Shown here: piece after piece, positions 35,482-44,864 of the stretch | Layout of the letters: each line of letters begins with the position of its first letter | Numbering within the stretch: the first letter of the stretch is position 1 | Assembly (NCBI GenBank): GCA_050290865.1 | Contig: JBNKIW010000015.1 | Coordinates: 22,999 to 86,998 of the forward strand | Length of the DNA stretch: 64,000 nucleotides | Source: JARRLC01 sp050290865 | GTDB lineage: Bacteria; Pseudomonadota; Alphaproteobacteria; Rhizobiales; Rhodomicrobiaceae | Reading direction: 5' to 3' | Notes under the pieces: generated by a model | Seen by the model: the letters and a program-made list of their open reading frames with translations, nothing else | What the model was told of the DNA's origin: nothing | Databases searched by the model: none | Position numbers and translations under genes: made by a program

Positions 35482-38220
35482 ATGCGCAATGAAGGAATGC
35501 AGGATACGGCTCCCACGAGCTCGGCGGCGAAGCGCTGGGTCTATCGGTTCAGCGCTGGAGGAGCCGACGGCTCCGCCGAGATGCGCAATCTTCTTGGTGG
35601 CAAGGGTGCCAATCTGGCGGAAATGGCCAATCTCGGTCTGCCGGTGCCGCCCGGTTTCACCATAACGACGGAGATGTGCCTTGCCTATTATGACAATGGC
35701 AAGACCTTTCCGCCCGAACTGCGCACGCAGGTTGCCGAAGCGCTCGCCGGCGTAGACAAGACGGTCGGCGCAATCTTCGGCGATCCGGAGAATCCGCTCC
35801 TGGTTTCCGTGAGATCCGGCAGCCGCGCCTCCATGCCGGGCATGATGGACACCGTCCTCAATCTCGGCCTCAACGATCAGACGGTCGTGGGGCTGGCCAG
35901 AAAGTCGGGCGACAAGCGATTTGCATACGATTCTTACCGGCGCTTCATTCAAATGTATTCCGACGTGGTGCTGGGCGTCGATCACCACGTGTTCGAGGAA
36001 ATCCTCGACAGCTATAAGCACGCCGCTGGGGTCGATCTCGACACTGGCCTTTCAGCCGAAGACTGGGAAAAAATCGTCGGCGAATACCGGCAGGCCGTCG
36101 AGCAGCAGATCGGCCGTTCCTTCCCGCAGGATCCGCATGAGCAGCTCTGGGGCGCCATCGGCGCCGTGTTCGAGTCGTGGTACAACGCGCGCGCCATCAC
36201 CTACCGCCGTCTGCATGGTCTGCCCGACGACTGGGGGACCGCCGTCAACGTCCAGGCCATGGTGTTCGGGAACCGCGGCGAGACGAGCGCCACCGGCGTG
36301 GCATTCACGCGCAACCCGTCCACGGGCGAGAAACGCCTCTATGGCGAATTCCTCGTCAATGCCCAGGGCGAGGACGTCGTGGCCGGCATCCGCACGCCGC
36401 AGAATCTGACCGAGGCCGCGCGCATCGAGGCGGGCGATACCAAGCCGTCGCTCGAAGCGCTGATGCCCGAGGTGTTTGCGGAGCTGCGGGCGATCTACGA
36501 AAAGCTCGAGGCGCGCTACCGCGACATGCAGGACGTTGAATTCACGATCCAGGAAGGCAAGCTCTGGATGCTGCAGACCCGCAACGGCAAGCGCACCGGC
36601 AAGGCGGGCTTGAAGATTGCGGTGGACATGGCGGCGGAAGGGCTGATCACCCGCGACGAGGCGATCACCCGCATCGACCCGGGGCAACTCGATCAGCTGC
36701 TGCACCCGACCCTCGATCCCACGGCCGACAAGAGCGTGCTGACGTCGGGCCTTCCGGCGTCCCCCGGCGCGGCGACGGGTGAGATCGTCTTCAACCCGGA
36801 CAAGGCCGAGCAACTGAAGAACGAGGGCCACACGGTCATCCTGGTGCGCGTCGAGACAAGCCCGGAGGACATTCACGGCATGCATGCGGCGGCGGGCATC
36901 CTCACCGCGCGTGGCGGCATGACGTCGCATGCGGCGGTGGTCGCGCGCGGCATGGGGCGCCCCTGCGTGTCCGGTGCGGGTTCGATCCGCATCGATTACA
37001 AGGGCGGGACCATGGCCGTTGGCGACACGATCCTCAACGAGGGGGAGATCATCACCATCGACGGCTCCACGGGCCAGGTGATCCTCGGCGCGGTGCCGAT
37101 GCGCCAGCCCGAGCTGTCCGGTGATTTTGCCAAGCTCATGGAATGGGCTGACGCGGCGCGGCGCATGAAGGTCCGGGGCAACGCCGAGACGCCGGATGAT
37201 GCCCGGCAGGCGCGCGAATTCGGTGCCGAGGGCATCGGTCTGTGCCGTACCGAGCACATGTTCTTCGACAAGGACCGCATCCTCGCCGTACGCGAGATGA
37301 TCCTGGCGTCGGACGAGGCGGGACGGCGTGCGGCGCTCGCGAAGATCCTGCCCATGCAGCGCAATGATTTCGTCGAGCTGTTCGAGATCATGGCCGGGCT
37401 GCCTGTTACCATCCGGCTGCTCGATCCGCCGCTGCACGAGTTCCTGCCGCACAAGGATGAGGATATCGCGGAGGTGGCGCGCGCTCTCGGAGCCGATGAG
37501 AGCAAGATCCGGCATCGTCTCGCCCAGCTTGAGGAATTCAACCCCATGCTCGGCCATCGCGGTTGCCGCCTGGGGATCACGTTCCCGGAAATCTCGGAAA
37601 TGCAGGCCCGTGCGATCTTCGAAGCTGCCATCGAGGCCAGCAGCAGGGCCGGCAAGCCGGTTGAGCCGGAGGTCATGATACCTCTGGTGGCGGTGAAGGC
37701 GGAGTTCGATCTCATCAAAGAGCGTATCGACAAGGTGGCGAAGGACGTGTTCGCCGAGAAGGGGGCGTCGGTCGTCTACCAGGTCGGCACCATGGTCGAG
37801 CTGCCGCGCGCAGCGCTCAGGGCAGGCGAACTGGCGAAGGGAGCGGAGTTCTTCTCCTTCGGCACCAACGATCTGACCCAGACGACCTTCGGTCTCAGCC
37901 GCGACGATGCCGCGTCGTTCCTGGCCGAGTACATTTCCAAGGGTGTCATCGAGAACGATCCTTTCGTTTCCATCGACCAGGATGGCGTCGGCGAACTGGT
38001 CGCCATCGCAGTCGAGCGCGGGCGGGCCACGCGGCCCGACATCAAGCTCGGCATCTGCGGCGAGCACGGCGGCGACCCGGCGTCGATCGGGTTCTGCGAA
38101 GGCGTGGGGCTCGACTATGTGTCCTGTTCCCCGTTTCGTGTGCCGGTCGCAAGGCTGGCCGCGGCACAGGCTACACTGGCTGCGAAAGAGGGGAGCAAGG
38201 AGAGGGAAAAGGACGCCTGA
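35482..38220 (+). CDS. ppdK: Pyruvate, phosphate dikinase
   Basis: PPDK interconverts pyruvate + ATP + phosphate with PEP + AMP + pyrophosphate. The 912-residue product has the N-terminal ATP-grasp nucleotide domain (GGKGANLAEMANLGLPVPPGFTITT near residue 40), the phosphohistidine swivel motif GGMTSHAAVVARGMGRPCVSG near 473, and the C-terminal TIM-barrel PEP domain (GIGLCRTEHMFF near 582; FGTNDLTQTTFGLSRDDA; and ICGEHGGDP). ATG 35482 is chosen because AGGAGG lies six bases upstream (35471-35476); the longer frame to 35347 adds 45 unrelated residues. Confidence 0.96.
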   Translation: MRNEGMQDTAPTSSAAKRWVYRFSAGGADGSAEMRNLLGGKGANLAEMANLGLPVPPGFTITTEMCLAYYDNGKTFPPELRTQVAEALAGVDKTVGAIFGDPENPLLVSVRSGSRASMPGMMDTVLNLGLNDQTVVGLARKSGDKRFAYDSYRRFIQMYSDVVLGVDHHVFEEILDSYKHAAGVDLDTGLSAEDWEKIVGEYRQAVEQQIGRSFPQDPHEQLWGAIGAVFESWYNARAITYRRLHGLPDDWGTAVNVQAMVFGNRGETSATGVAFTRNPSTGEKRLYGEFLVNAQGEDVVAGIRTPQNLTEAARIEAGDTKPSLEALMPEVFAELRAIYEKLEARYRDMQDVEFTIQEGKLWMLQTRNGKRTGKAGLKIAVDMAAEGLITRDEAITRIDPGQLDQLLHPTLDPTADKSVLTSGLPASPGAATGEIVFNPDKAEQLKNEGHTVILVRVETSPEDIHGMHAAAGILTARGGMTSHAAVVARGMGRPCVSGAGSIRIDYKGGTMAVGDTILNEGEIITIDGSTGQVILGAVPMRQPELSGDFAKLMEWADAARRMKVRGNAETPDDARQAREFGAEGIGLCRTEHMFFDKDRILAVREMILASDEAGRRAALAKILPMQRNDFVELFEIMAGLPVTIRLLDPPLHEFLPHKDEDIAEVARALGADESKIRHRLAQLEEFNPMLGHRGCRLGITFPEISEMQARAIFEAAIEASSRAGKPVEPEVMIPLVAVKAEFDLIKERIDKVAKDVFAEKGASVVYQVGTMVELPRAALRAGELAKGAEFFSFGTNDLTQTTFGLSRDDAASFLAEYISKGVIENDPFVSIDQDGVGELVAIAVERGRATRPDIKLGICGEHGGDPASIGFCEGVGLDYVSCSPFRVPVARLAAAQATLAAKEGSKEREKDA

Positions 38221-38564
38221 TTCGGGGGCGCGCGGAAAATCAGGGATGCGGCCGAGTGCCGCTTCCCCTGGGGGCTGGCTGGCGGGGATGGCGGCGGATG
38301 GTCGCGGCTTCATGCCGCCGTTGCGGGACAAAGGCGGCGCCGAAGGTAGTACGATCTACCCGGACATTTTCCCGGTCCCGTGACGGAACGCCACAAATAT
38401 GTCGGATTTGCTTGGGGATTTAGTAACTCCGATTTCCGCTGTTGCAATCCAACGACAGTGGACTACGATGCAATTTTCCCGAGGATTGTGGCGCTTCGGC
38501 CACAAAGCATTGCGGCTCAACTCCGGACACGCCGGAGCCCGGGGCGGCGAAGGCAGAGAAGGTC
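38221..38564. other. Spacer before chvI
   Basis: 344 bases. Contains a stem-loop TTGTGGC / GCCACAA with a six-base loop at 38486-38505, about 60 bases upstream of chvI, which may fall in its leader RNA. No gene seen. Confidence 0.45.
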
Positions 38565-39260
38565 ATGCCAACAATCGCACTCGTTGATGACGACCGTAAT
38601 ATCGTTACCTCGCTCCGGATGGTGCTTGAAAGTGAGGGCTACAAGATCCAGGCGTACACGGACGGCGCTTCGGCGCTCGACGGCCTGACCATGGACCCGC
38701 CGGATTTGGCGATCCTCGATATCAAGATGCCGCGCATGGACGGCATGGAGCTTCTCCGGCGCCTGCGCCAGAAATCCGAGATGCCGGTCATTTTCCTCAC
38801 CTCCAAGGAGGACGAGATCGACGAGTTGTTCGGCCTCAAAATGGGAGCCGACGATTTTATCCGTAAACCATTTTCGCAGCGCCTTCTCGTCGAGCGGGTG
38901 AAGGCCATCCTGCGCCGCTCCGCTCCGCGCGAGCCCGGCGCGGGGATCGAGGACGCCGCGAAGGTTATCGAGCGCGGCAAGCTCAAGCTCGACCCCGAGC
39001 GCCACACCTGCATCTGGGACAACAAGCCTGTTACGCTCACCGTAACCGAGTTTCTCATCCTTCAGGCTTTGGCACACCGGCCGGGCGTGGTAAAAAGCCG
39101 TGATGCGCTGATGGACGCCGCCTATGACGATCAGGTTTATGTCGATGACCGCACGATCGACAGCCACATCAAGCGCCTGCGCAAGAAATTCAAGCATGTC
39201 GACAACAGTTTCGATGTCATAGAAACACTTTACGGGGTCGGTTACCGCTTCAAGGAATGA
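38565..39260 (+). CDS. chvI: ChvI, OmpR-family response regulator
   Basis: ChvI is the DNA-binding response regulator of the ExoR-ChvG-ChvI system that governs envelope, exopolysaccharide and acid responses in rhizobia. The 231-residue protein has a receiver domain (IALVDDDRNIVTSL, phosphoacceptor Asp52 in AILDIKMPRMDG, FLTSKEDEIDELFGLKMGADDF, and the KPFSQRLLVERVKAILRR linker) and an OmpR winged helix from about residue 145 (LTVTEFLILQALAHRPGVVKSRDALMDAAY). ATG 38565 follows AGAGAAGG. Stop overlaps chvG start (ATGA). Confidence 0.96.
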   Translation: MPTIALVDDDRNIVTSLRMVLESEGYKIQAYTDGASALDGLTMDPPDLAILDIKMPRMDGMELLRRLRQKSEMPVIFLTSKEDEIDELFGLKMGADDFIRKPFSQRLLVERVKAILRRSAPREPGAGIEDAAKVIERGKLKLDPERHTCIWDNKPVTLTVTEFLILQALAHRPGVVKSRDALMDAAYDDQVYVDDRTIDSHIKRLRKKFKHVDNSFDVIETLYGVGYRFKE

Positions 39261-41095
39261 ACGCTGAGAGCAGAAATCTCGTCTTAACTGAACGATTGGA
39301 GCTGACACCTTCCGCGGCGTCGGGGCGGATGCGGCGCGTCTGGCGCTGGCTCATGTCGGCGTTCGCCCGCGCCGGTTTCTATTACCGCTTCAACACGATC
39401 GCGGGGCGCATCCTGGCGGTGAACATCATCAGCCTTGTCGTCCTGGTGCTCGGGCTGCTCTACCTCAACGATTTCCGCGACGGTTTGATTGGTGCGAAGA
39501 TCAAGGCCCTGGAGGTGCAGACCGACATTATTGCGCGCTCCGTGGAGCAGAACACCACATACGACTCCAGCAGCAGCACGCCCGCAAAGAAGGACCTGCT
39601 GTTTACGATGCAGCATGCGTCCGACGAGGGAGATCCGCAGAACACGCCGATCCGTATCGATCCGGAACGTTCCGCGAAGCTGCTGCGCAGCCTTCTCGAA
39701 CCGACCCGGACACACGGCATCATTTACAATACGAATGGCCAGGTTCTCGTTGACAGCAACAAAGTCTACCTCAAGGGAGAACTGAGCCGGTTCCAGCAGG
39801 CGCAGCGGACCGTCGCCGAGCCAGGTATCGTCTACAAGACGTGGCTGCGTATCGAGCGCTTTTTGCGTGGCGAAAATCTGCCTCTTTACTCGGAGAAGCA
39901 GCCCGCCGGAAGCAAACCGTTGACCGAAGTGTCCAGCGCACTGGACCAAGGCAAGCTGATGCCAATGGTGCGCGTCAACGAACTCGGCGAGACGGTCCTG
40001 AGCGTGGCCGCGCCCATCCGGCGGGACGGGCCGGTGCTGGGGGCGCTGTTTCTCGTCACCGCGGGTGGCGAAATCGATGAGATTCTTGCGCGCGAGCGGG
40101 CATCGATCATCCGGCTATGGGTGCTCGTGCTCGCGGTTACGGCGGTGTTCTCGCTGGTGCTGGGCAGCACGATTGCCGGGCCGGTGCATCGTCTCGCGGT
40201 GGCTGCGGAAAATGTCCGCAACAACATCAAGAAGCGGGAGGAAATTCCGGATTTCGGCGATCGGTCCGACGAGATCGGCGACCTTTCAAAGGCTCTGCGC
40301 GAGATGACGGCGACGCTTTATAAGCGCCTCGACGCCATCGGATCCTTTGCGGCCGATGTTGCGCACGAACTCAAGAACCCGTTGACCTCGCTGAGAAGCG
40401 CGGCGGACACGCTGACCATCGTGAAGAACGACGAAGACCGTGACCGTCTCGTGCAGATCATCCAGCACGATGTGAAGCGGCTCAACCGCCTGATTTCCGA
40501 TATTTCCGATGCCTCCCGCCTCGATGCCGAACTGGCCCGCGAAAGCCGCCGCCCGGTGAACGTTGCGAGCCTTCTGGATGCGATGTGCGGGGTTGTGAAC
40601 GACATTCACCGCGAAGGCTCGCCCATCATCGACCTTCAGATTCTCGGCATGGCGCGCCGCGCCGCGATCACCTCCAAGGGCGCCTTCGTCGTCAGCGGTC
40701 ATGAGAGCCGCCTGGGGCAGGTCGTCCACAACCTTCTCGACAACGCGATTTCCTTCTCGCCGCCGAATGGCAAGATCCTCGTGACATGCCGTCATATCCG
40801 CCAGCAAAACGTGCTCGAAGTGACGGTGGAGGACGAGGGGCCGGGCGTTCGCCCGGAGAACCTGGAGCGGATATTCGAGCGATTCTACACTGATCGTCCG
40901 TCCGACGAGGAGTTCGGTCAGAATTCCGGCCTCGGGCTCAACATCTCGCGCCAGATCATCGGTGCCCACAACGGGCGCATCTGGGCGGAAAACCGCGTGG
41001 AGGCAGGTTCGAAGGCCAGCAAGGGTGAAGGCAGCGCCGCCGTGCTGCCGGTCATCGGCGCACGCTTCGTCATCCAACTGCCCGCACTGTCATGA
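39257..41095 (+). CDS. chvG: ChvG, membrane sensor histidine kinase
   Basis: The cognate sensor of ChvI. The 612-residue protein has an N-terminal span (ILAVNIISLVVLVLGLLYL), a periplasmic domain of about 220 residues, a second span (IIRLWVLVLAVTAVFSLVLG), a HAMP-like linker, HisKA with SFAADVAHELKNPLTSL (His370), and a HATPase domain (NAISFSPPNGKIL; VEDEGPGVRPENLERIFERFYTDRP; SGLGLNISRQI). In rhizobia ChvG is held inactive by periplasmic ExoR, whose gene is not in this window. Coupled to hprK by another ATGA overlap. Confidence 0.96.
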   Translation: MNAESRNLVLTERLELTPSAASGRMRRVWRWLMSAFARAGFYYRFNTIAGRILAVNIISLVVLVLGLLYLNDFRDGLIGAKIKALEVQTDIIARSVEQNTTYDSSSSTPAKKDLLFTMQHASDEGDPQNTPIRIDPERSAKLLRSLLEPTRTHGIIYNTNGQVLVDSNKVYLKGELSRFQQAQRTVAEPGIVYKTWLRIERFLRGENLPLYSEKQPAGSKPLTEVSSALDQGKLMPMVRVNELGETVLSVAAPIRRDGPVLGALFLVTAGGEIDEILARERASIIRLWVLVLAVTAVFSLVLGSTIAGPVHRLAVAAENVRNNIKKREEIPDFGDRSDEIGDLSKALREMTATLYKRLDAIGSFAADVAHELKNPLTSLRSAADTLTIVKNDEDRDRLVQIIQHDVKRLNRLISDISDASRLDAELARESRRPVNVASLLDAMCGVVNDIHREGSPIIDLQILGMARRAAITSKGAFVVSGHESRLGQVVHNLLDNAISFSPPNGKILVTCRHIRQQNVLEVTVEDEGPGVRPENLERIFERFYTDRPSDEEFGQNSGLGLNISRQIIGAHNGRIWAENRVEAGSKASKGEGSAAVLPVIGARFVIQLPALS

Positions 41096-41541
41096 ACGAC
41101 CGCCCAGCCCTGATGCACGCCACCTGTGTGGCGCTTGGTCCGGCGGCGGCTCTGCTGATTGGAAGCTCGGGCAGCGGCAAGTCCGATCTCGCCCTGCGTT
41201 TTGCCATGATGATGCCCGCTTCGCAGGGCCCCTTTCTGGTTGCGGACGATCAGGTGCTGCTGGAGGCACGGGGGGAGCGGGTCGTCGCCCGCCCGCCCGC
41301 GGCCCTTGCCGGAAAGATCGAGGTCCGCGGTGTCGGCATCATATCGCTGCCTCATCGCCCCGAGGCCGTGGTCCGGCTGGCCGTGCGGCTGAGCGATCCG
41401 GACGATGTGCCGCGCATCCCACCGCTGAAACCCGAGATGGAGACCTTTGCCGGGATTGCGCTGCCCGTTCTGCGGCTTGCGCCATTGGAAGCGTCGGCGC
41501 CCTGGAAGCTGCGTCTGGCGCTCGAGGCTATCACGCAGTGA
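41092..41541 (+). CDS. hprK: HprK, short HPr kinase/phosphorylase
   Basis: The alphaproteobacterial short form: only the C-terminal catalytic domain of HPr kinase. The 149-residue protein opens with an ATCVALGPAAALLIGSSGSGKSDLALR P-loop and has VADDQVLLEARGERVVARPP and VRGVGII, the family's Asp/His-type motifs in reduced form. It phosphorylates HPr on serine (Ser56 in the HPr here). Its ATG overlaps the chvG stop, tying PTS regulation to the ChvIG system. Confidence 0.93.
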   Translation: MNDRPALMHATCVALGPAAALLIGSSGSGKSDLALRFAMMMPASQGPFLVADDQVLLEARGERVVARPPAALAGKIEVRGVGIISLPHRPEAVVRLAVRLSDPDDVPRIPPLKPEMETFAGIALPVLRLAPLEASAPWKLRLALEAITQ

Positions 41542-41703
41542 AAAAAATCGAAAAAAATCTCAAATCAATGCAAATCATCTGCTATCGGGGTGAGTCTGAG
41601 AGGGATTGCGCTTGAACCGGCCGCCGGGCTTGAGCGACAATCCGATGAAGGCGGGAGGCCGCTGTGGCCGCCGCATTTTTCTCCCGGGGAGATGGATTCG
41701 GGC

Positions 41704-42105
41704 ATGATCGGGCTCGTAATCGTCACGCATGGCAATCTGGCAAAAGAATTCCGGGCGGCGCTGGAGCATGTCGTGGGCCCTCAGGAACAGATTGCCACGG
41801 TTTGCATCCGGCCGGATGACGACATGGGGGAGCGCCGCGAGGCCATCCTCAGGGCGGTCGGGCGTGTCGATACTGGCGATGGCTGCGTGCTGCTCACCGA
41901 CATGTTCGGCGGCACGCCTTCCAACCTTGCCATCTCCGCCATGGAGGAATCGCAGGTCGAGGTCATTGCGGGCATCAACCTGCCGATGCTGGTGAAGCTG
42001 GTGCGTGTGCGGGAGGAGTGCCCCCTTGCCGAGGCGGTGAGCTTGGCGCAGGACGCGGGACGCAAATATATTCACGTGGCAAGCCATGTGCTGACGGGGC
42101 GGTGA
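41704..42105 (+). CDS. PTS EIIA-Man-like regulatory protein
   Basis: A 133-residue EIIA of the mannose/fructose-specific type, starting MIGLVIVTHGNLAKEF with the phosphorylated His9, then LLTDMFGGTPSNLAISAM and the NLPMLVKL block. No permease (EIIB/C/D) gene follows, so it acts in signalling, with HprK, HPr and an EI-type enzyme encoded elsewhere. ATG 41704 gives the family start; ATG 41692 is an alternative. Separated from hprK by a short A-rich stretch. Confidence 0.93.
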   Translation: MIGLVIVTHGNLAKEFRAALEHVVGPQEQIATVCIRPDDDMGERREAILRAVGRVDTGDGCVLLTDMFGGTPSNLAISAMEESQVEVIAGINLPMLVKLVRVREECPLAEAVSLAQDAGRKYIHVASHVLTGR

Positions 42106-42125
42106 CTCACTCGTGCGCCCCTCGC

Positions 42126-42167
42126 CAAGTTCGCACCCCATTTGCCGCGAGGGCGCGAGCGAACTTG
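42126..42167 (+). terminator. Possible hairpin after EIIA gene
   Basis: A nine-base inverted repeat CAAGTTCGC / GCGAACTTG with a 24-base loop, about 20 bases after the EIIA stop. It lacks a T run, so a terminator role is uncertain. Confidence 0.3.
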
Positions 42168-42382
42168 CCGGGCTGCAGTCTCCCGAGCGGTGATATGGTG
42201 CGTGGGAAAAACAATTGTGCCGCGACGATTTCCTGAGGATAACTCAGTTTGCGCCGCAACATAGCCGGCCGACGTCCATAATTCCTAAACCCGGCGCTAA
42301 ATAAAGCTTTCCGCAGACCTAAGGCCGGTGCATACTCACGCGGGTTGCCGGCCATTCCGCAGCGATAATTCAGCAGGCAGAT

Positions 42383-42682
42383 ATGAAAAGCTTATCCGCT
42401 TCCGGCGTGTATCAGTGTCTGGCCGAAGTGATGGTCACGAACAGGCGGGGTCTGCACGCGCGGGCGTCGAACGCCTTTGCGAAGCTGGTGGAGAGATTCG
42501 ACGCGGAGGTCACGGTAAGCAAGGACGGCGAAAGCGTCAGCGGCTCATCGGTCATGGGCCTGATGATGTTGCTCGCCGGACCGGGCTCCACAATCCTCAT
42601 CGAGACGGAAGGCCCTGACGCCGAGGAAGCGCTGGAAGCGCTCACCAGTCTCGTGGAGCAAGGCTTCAACGAAGAGGAATAG
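42383..42682 (+). CDS. ptsH: HPr phosphocarrier protein
   Basis: HPr, the phosphocarrier of the PTS and substrate of HprK. The 99-residue protein has TNRRGLHARAS with the EI-phosphorylated His25 and KDGESVSGSSVMGLMML with regulatory Ser56, exactly 31 residues later as in classic HPr (15 and 46). It carries about ten extra residues at the N-terminus compared with the minimal protein. It lies in line with hprK and EIIA but 277 bases downstream, so it may have its own promoter. Confidence 0.95.
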   Translation: MKSLSASGVYQCLAEVMVTNRRGLHARASNAFAKLVERFDAEVTVSKDGESVSGSSVMGLMMLLAGPGSTILIETEGPDAEEALEALTSLVEQGFNEEE

Positions 42683-42769
42683 CCCCCCCGCCGCGCCCCA
42701 TGGCAGCCTGGAACGGTAACGCTTGAAGGCGTATACTCCGGTGAAACCTTTATCCGGAGGCAGCTCACC

Positions 42770-43198
42770 ATGCACAAGATTTTCGTCCCGGTCGATGGAT
42801 CGGATTACGCCATGCGCGCGGTGGAATACGCGATCAAGGTCGCGGTGGAACGCGGTCCGGCCGAAGTCAATTTCGTTACCGTCTATCCGGAGCCGGTGAT
42901 CTACGGCGAAATCCAGGTTTACACCTCGCCAGAGAAGATGGAGGAAGAACTCCAGAAGCACGGCGAGGATGTGCAGCGCCCGGCGGTCGCTGCCGCGGAG
43001 AAGGCGGGTGTGACGTACACGGCCGAGATCGTCATCGGCGACACGGCCGAGATGATTGCGAAGCGCGCGGACGAATTGGGGTGCGACAGCATCATCATGG
43101 GAACGCACGGGCGCGGCGCGATCGGCTCGCTGGTGATGGGATCGATCGCCACGAAGGTCGTACACCTGGCGAAGGTGCCGGTTACGCTGGTGAAATAG
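42770..43198 (+). CDS. Universal stress protein (UspA family)
   Basis: A 142-residue single-domain UspA protein. HKIFVPVDGSDYAMRAVEYAIKVAVE at the start and the ATP-binding IIMGTHGRGAIGSLVMGSIATKVVHLAKVPVTLVK end (G-2x-G-9x-GS/T type motif) place it in the nucleotide-binding class. CGGAGG precedes the ATG. It sits between HPr and ahcY with no clear functional tie. Confidence 0.93.
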   Translation: MHKIFVPVDGSDYAMRAVEYAIKVAVERGPAEVNFVTVYPEPVIYGEIQVYTSPEKMEEELQKHGEDVQRPAVAAAEKAGVTYTAEIVIGDTAEMIAKRADELGCDSIIMGTHGRGAIGSLVMGSIATKVVHLAKVPVTLVK

Positions 43199-43374
43199 CC
43201 CCAGGGCGGCAGTGGACGGTGGCGGCGCCTTTTTTCGAGCGTCCAATGATATCCCCGTAGCGACGCGTGATGCCCGGGAGATTTCGGGCTGCGTACGCGA
43301 AGGTTCTGCGTTTGCGTTCGGTCTGAACGATCCGGACAGTGCTGATGGATTCCTCGCGCCGTCTGCCAAACCTC

Positions 43375-43394
43375 ATATAACAATATCTTTATAT
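43375..43394. promoter_or_regulatory. AT-rich palindrome upstream of ahcY, candidate repressor site
   Basis: ATATAACA-ATATCTTTATAT: outer arms ATATAA / TTATAT and a central ATAT are symmetric, 16 of 20 bases in all. It lies 70 bases upstream of the ahcY start and stands out from GC-rich surroundings. This is the form and place of an operator for a methionine-cycle regulator such as SahR, an ArsR-family repressor of ahcY in other proteobacteria, but I cannot confirm the motif from memory. Confidence 0.5.
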
Positions 43395-43463
43395 CCTTAT
43401 TGCGTTGACGCCGCGTCCCCCGTATACCGGGAGCCAGTTTTCACAATCGACAAGGCGAACCAC

Positions 43464-44864
43464 ATGAGCGCTGCACAGGACTTCCACGTCAAAGACCTCT
43501 CGCTGGCCGACTGGGGCCGCAAGGAAATCGTCATTGCGGAAATCGAGATGCCGGGCCTGATGGCCGCAAGGCGCGAATTCGGCCCCTCCAAACCGCTGAA
43601 GGGCGCACGCATCGCTGGCAGTCTGCACATGACCATTCAGACGGCCGTGCTGATCGAATCGCTGCAGGAACTGGGCGCGGAAGTCCGCTGGGCGTCGTGC
43701 AACATCTTCTCCACCCAGGACCATGCCGCTGCCGCGATCGCCGCGCGCGGCACCCCGGTATTCGCCGTGAAGGGCGAGACGCTCGAGGAATACTGGGACT
43801 ACGCCGACCGCATCCTTGAGTGGCCGAATGGCGAAACCGCCAACATGATCCTGGATGACGGCGGCGACGCCACCCTGCTCGTCAATCTCGGCGCGGCGGC
43901 GGAGACCAATCCGGGCCTTTTGGCCGAGCCGCAGAACGAGGAGGAAGCCGCGCTCTTCGCCACCATCAAGAAACGGCTGGAGAGAACGCCGGGCTGGTAT
44001 TCGAAGGTGAAGGCCAATATCCGCGGCGTATCCGAGGAGACGACGACGGGCGTGCATCGCCTCTATCAGATGGAGAAGAAGGGCACGCTGTCCTTCCCGG
44101 CTTTCAACGTCAATGACAGCGTGACGAAGTCGAAATTCGACAACAAATATGGCTGCCGCGAGAGCCTCGTGGACGGCATCCGCCGCGGCACCGACGTGAT
44201 GATGGCGGGCAAGCTGGCCGTTGTGTGCGGTTATGGCGACGTCGGCAAAGGCTCGGCCCAGTCGCTCGTCGGCGCGGGCGCACGCGTCGCCGTGACCGAA
44301 ATCGATCCGATCTGCGCCCTGCAGGCCGCGATGGACGGTTTCGACGTGGTGACCCTGGATGAGATCGCTCCCAAGGCCGACATCGTCGTCACCGCCACCG
44401 GCAATCTCGACGTCATCACCGTGGACCACATGCGCGCCATGAAGGACATGGCCATCGTGTGCAACATCGGCCATTTCGACAACGAAATTCAGGTGGCGGG
44501 GCTTCGCAATTTCCGCTGGACGAATATCAAGCCGCAGGTGGACATGATCGAGTTCCCCGACGGCAAGCGCATGATCCTTTTGTCGGAGGGCCGCCTGGTC
44601 AATCTCGGCAACGCCACCGGCCATCCGAGTTTCGTGATGAGTGCGTCCTTCACCAACCAGGTGCTGGCGCAGATCGAGCTGTGGGCCCATCACGGCAAGT
44701 ATGAAAACAAGGTTTACACGCTGCCCAAGCATCTCGACGAGCACGTCGCCAGGTTACATCTCGATAAGCTGGGCGTGCGTCTGACCAAGCTCACGCAGCA
44801 GCAGGCGAAATATCTGGAAGTGCCCGAGGAAGGCCCGTTCAAGCCGGATCACTATCGCTATTAA
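43464..44864 (+). CDS. ahcY: S-adenosylhomocysteine hydrolase
   Basis: AhcY splits S-adenosylhomocysteine into homocysteine and adenosine, regenerating the methyl cycle. The 466-residue protein has HMTIQTAVLIESLQELGAEVRWASCNIFSTQDHAAAAIA near residue 56-90, NVNDSVTKSKFDNKYGCRESLVDGI with the NAD-linked Lys near 220, the Rossmann VVCGYGDVGKGSAQSL near 255, and the C-terminal DHYRY that closes the NAD site. ATG 43464 is the family start. Its last 26 bases overlap the convergent pssA gene. Confidence 0.97.
   Translation: MSAAQDFHVKDLSLADWGRKEIVIAEIEMPGLMAARREFGPSKPLKGARIAGSLHMTIQTAVLIESLQELGAEVRWASCNIFSTQDHAAAAIAARGTPVFAVKGETLEEYWDYADRILEWPNGETANMILDDGGDATLLVNLGAAAETNPGLLAEPQNEEEAALFATIKKRLERTPGWYSKVKANIRGVSEETTTGVHRLYQMEKKGTLSFPAFNVNDSVTKSKFDNKYGCRESLVDGIRRGTDVMMAGKLAVVCGYGDVGKGSAQSLVGAGARVAVTEIDPICALQAAMDGFDVVTLDEIAPKADIVVTATGNLDVITVDHMRAMKDMAIVCNIGHFDNEIQVAGLRNFRWTNIKPQVDMIEFPDGKRMILLSEGRLVNLGNATGHPSFVMSASFTNQVLAQIELWAHHGKYENKVYTLPKHLDEHVARLHLDKLGVRLTKLTQQQAKYLEVPEEGPFKPDHYRY

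Noticed and set aside
36052..38331. A 759-residue open frame antisense to ppdK
   Set aside because: Same cause: a strand-mirror frame from GC-rich third positions.
43199..43463. SAM or SAH riboswitch upstream of ahcY
   Set aside because: I looked for the conserved stems and pseudoknot layout of SAH, SAM/SAH and SAM-II types and could not fold a convincing one; only the palindrome stands out.
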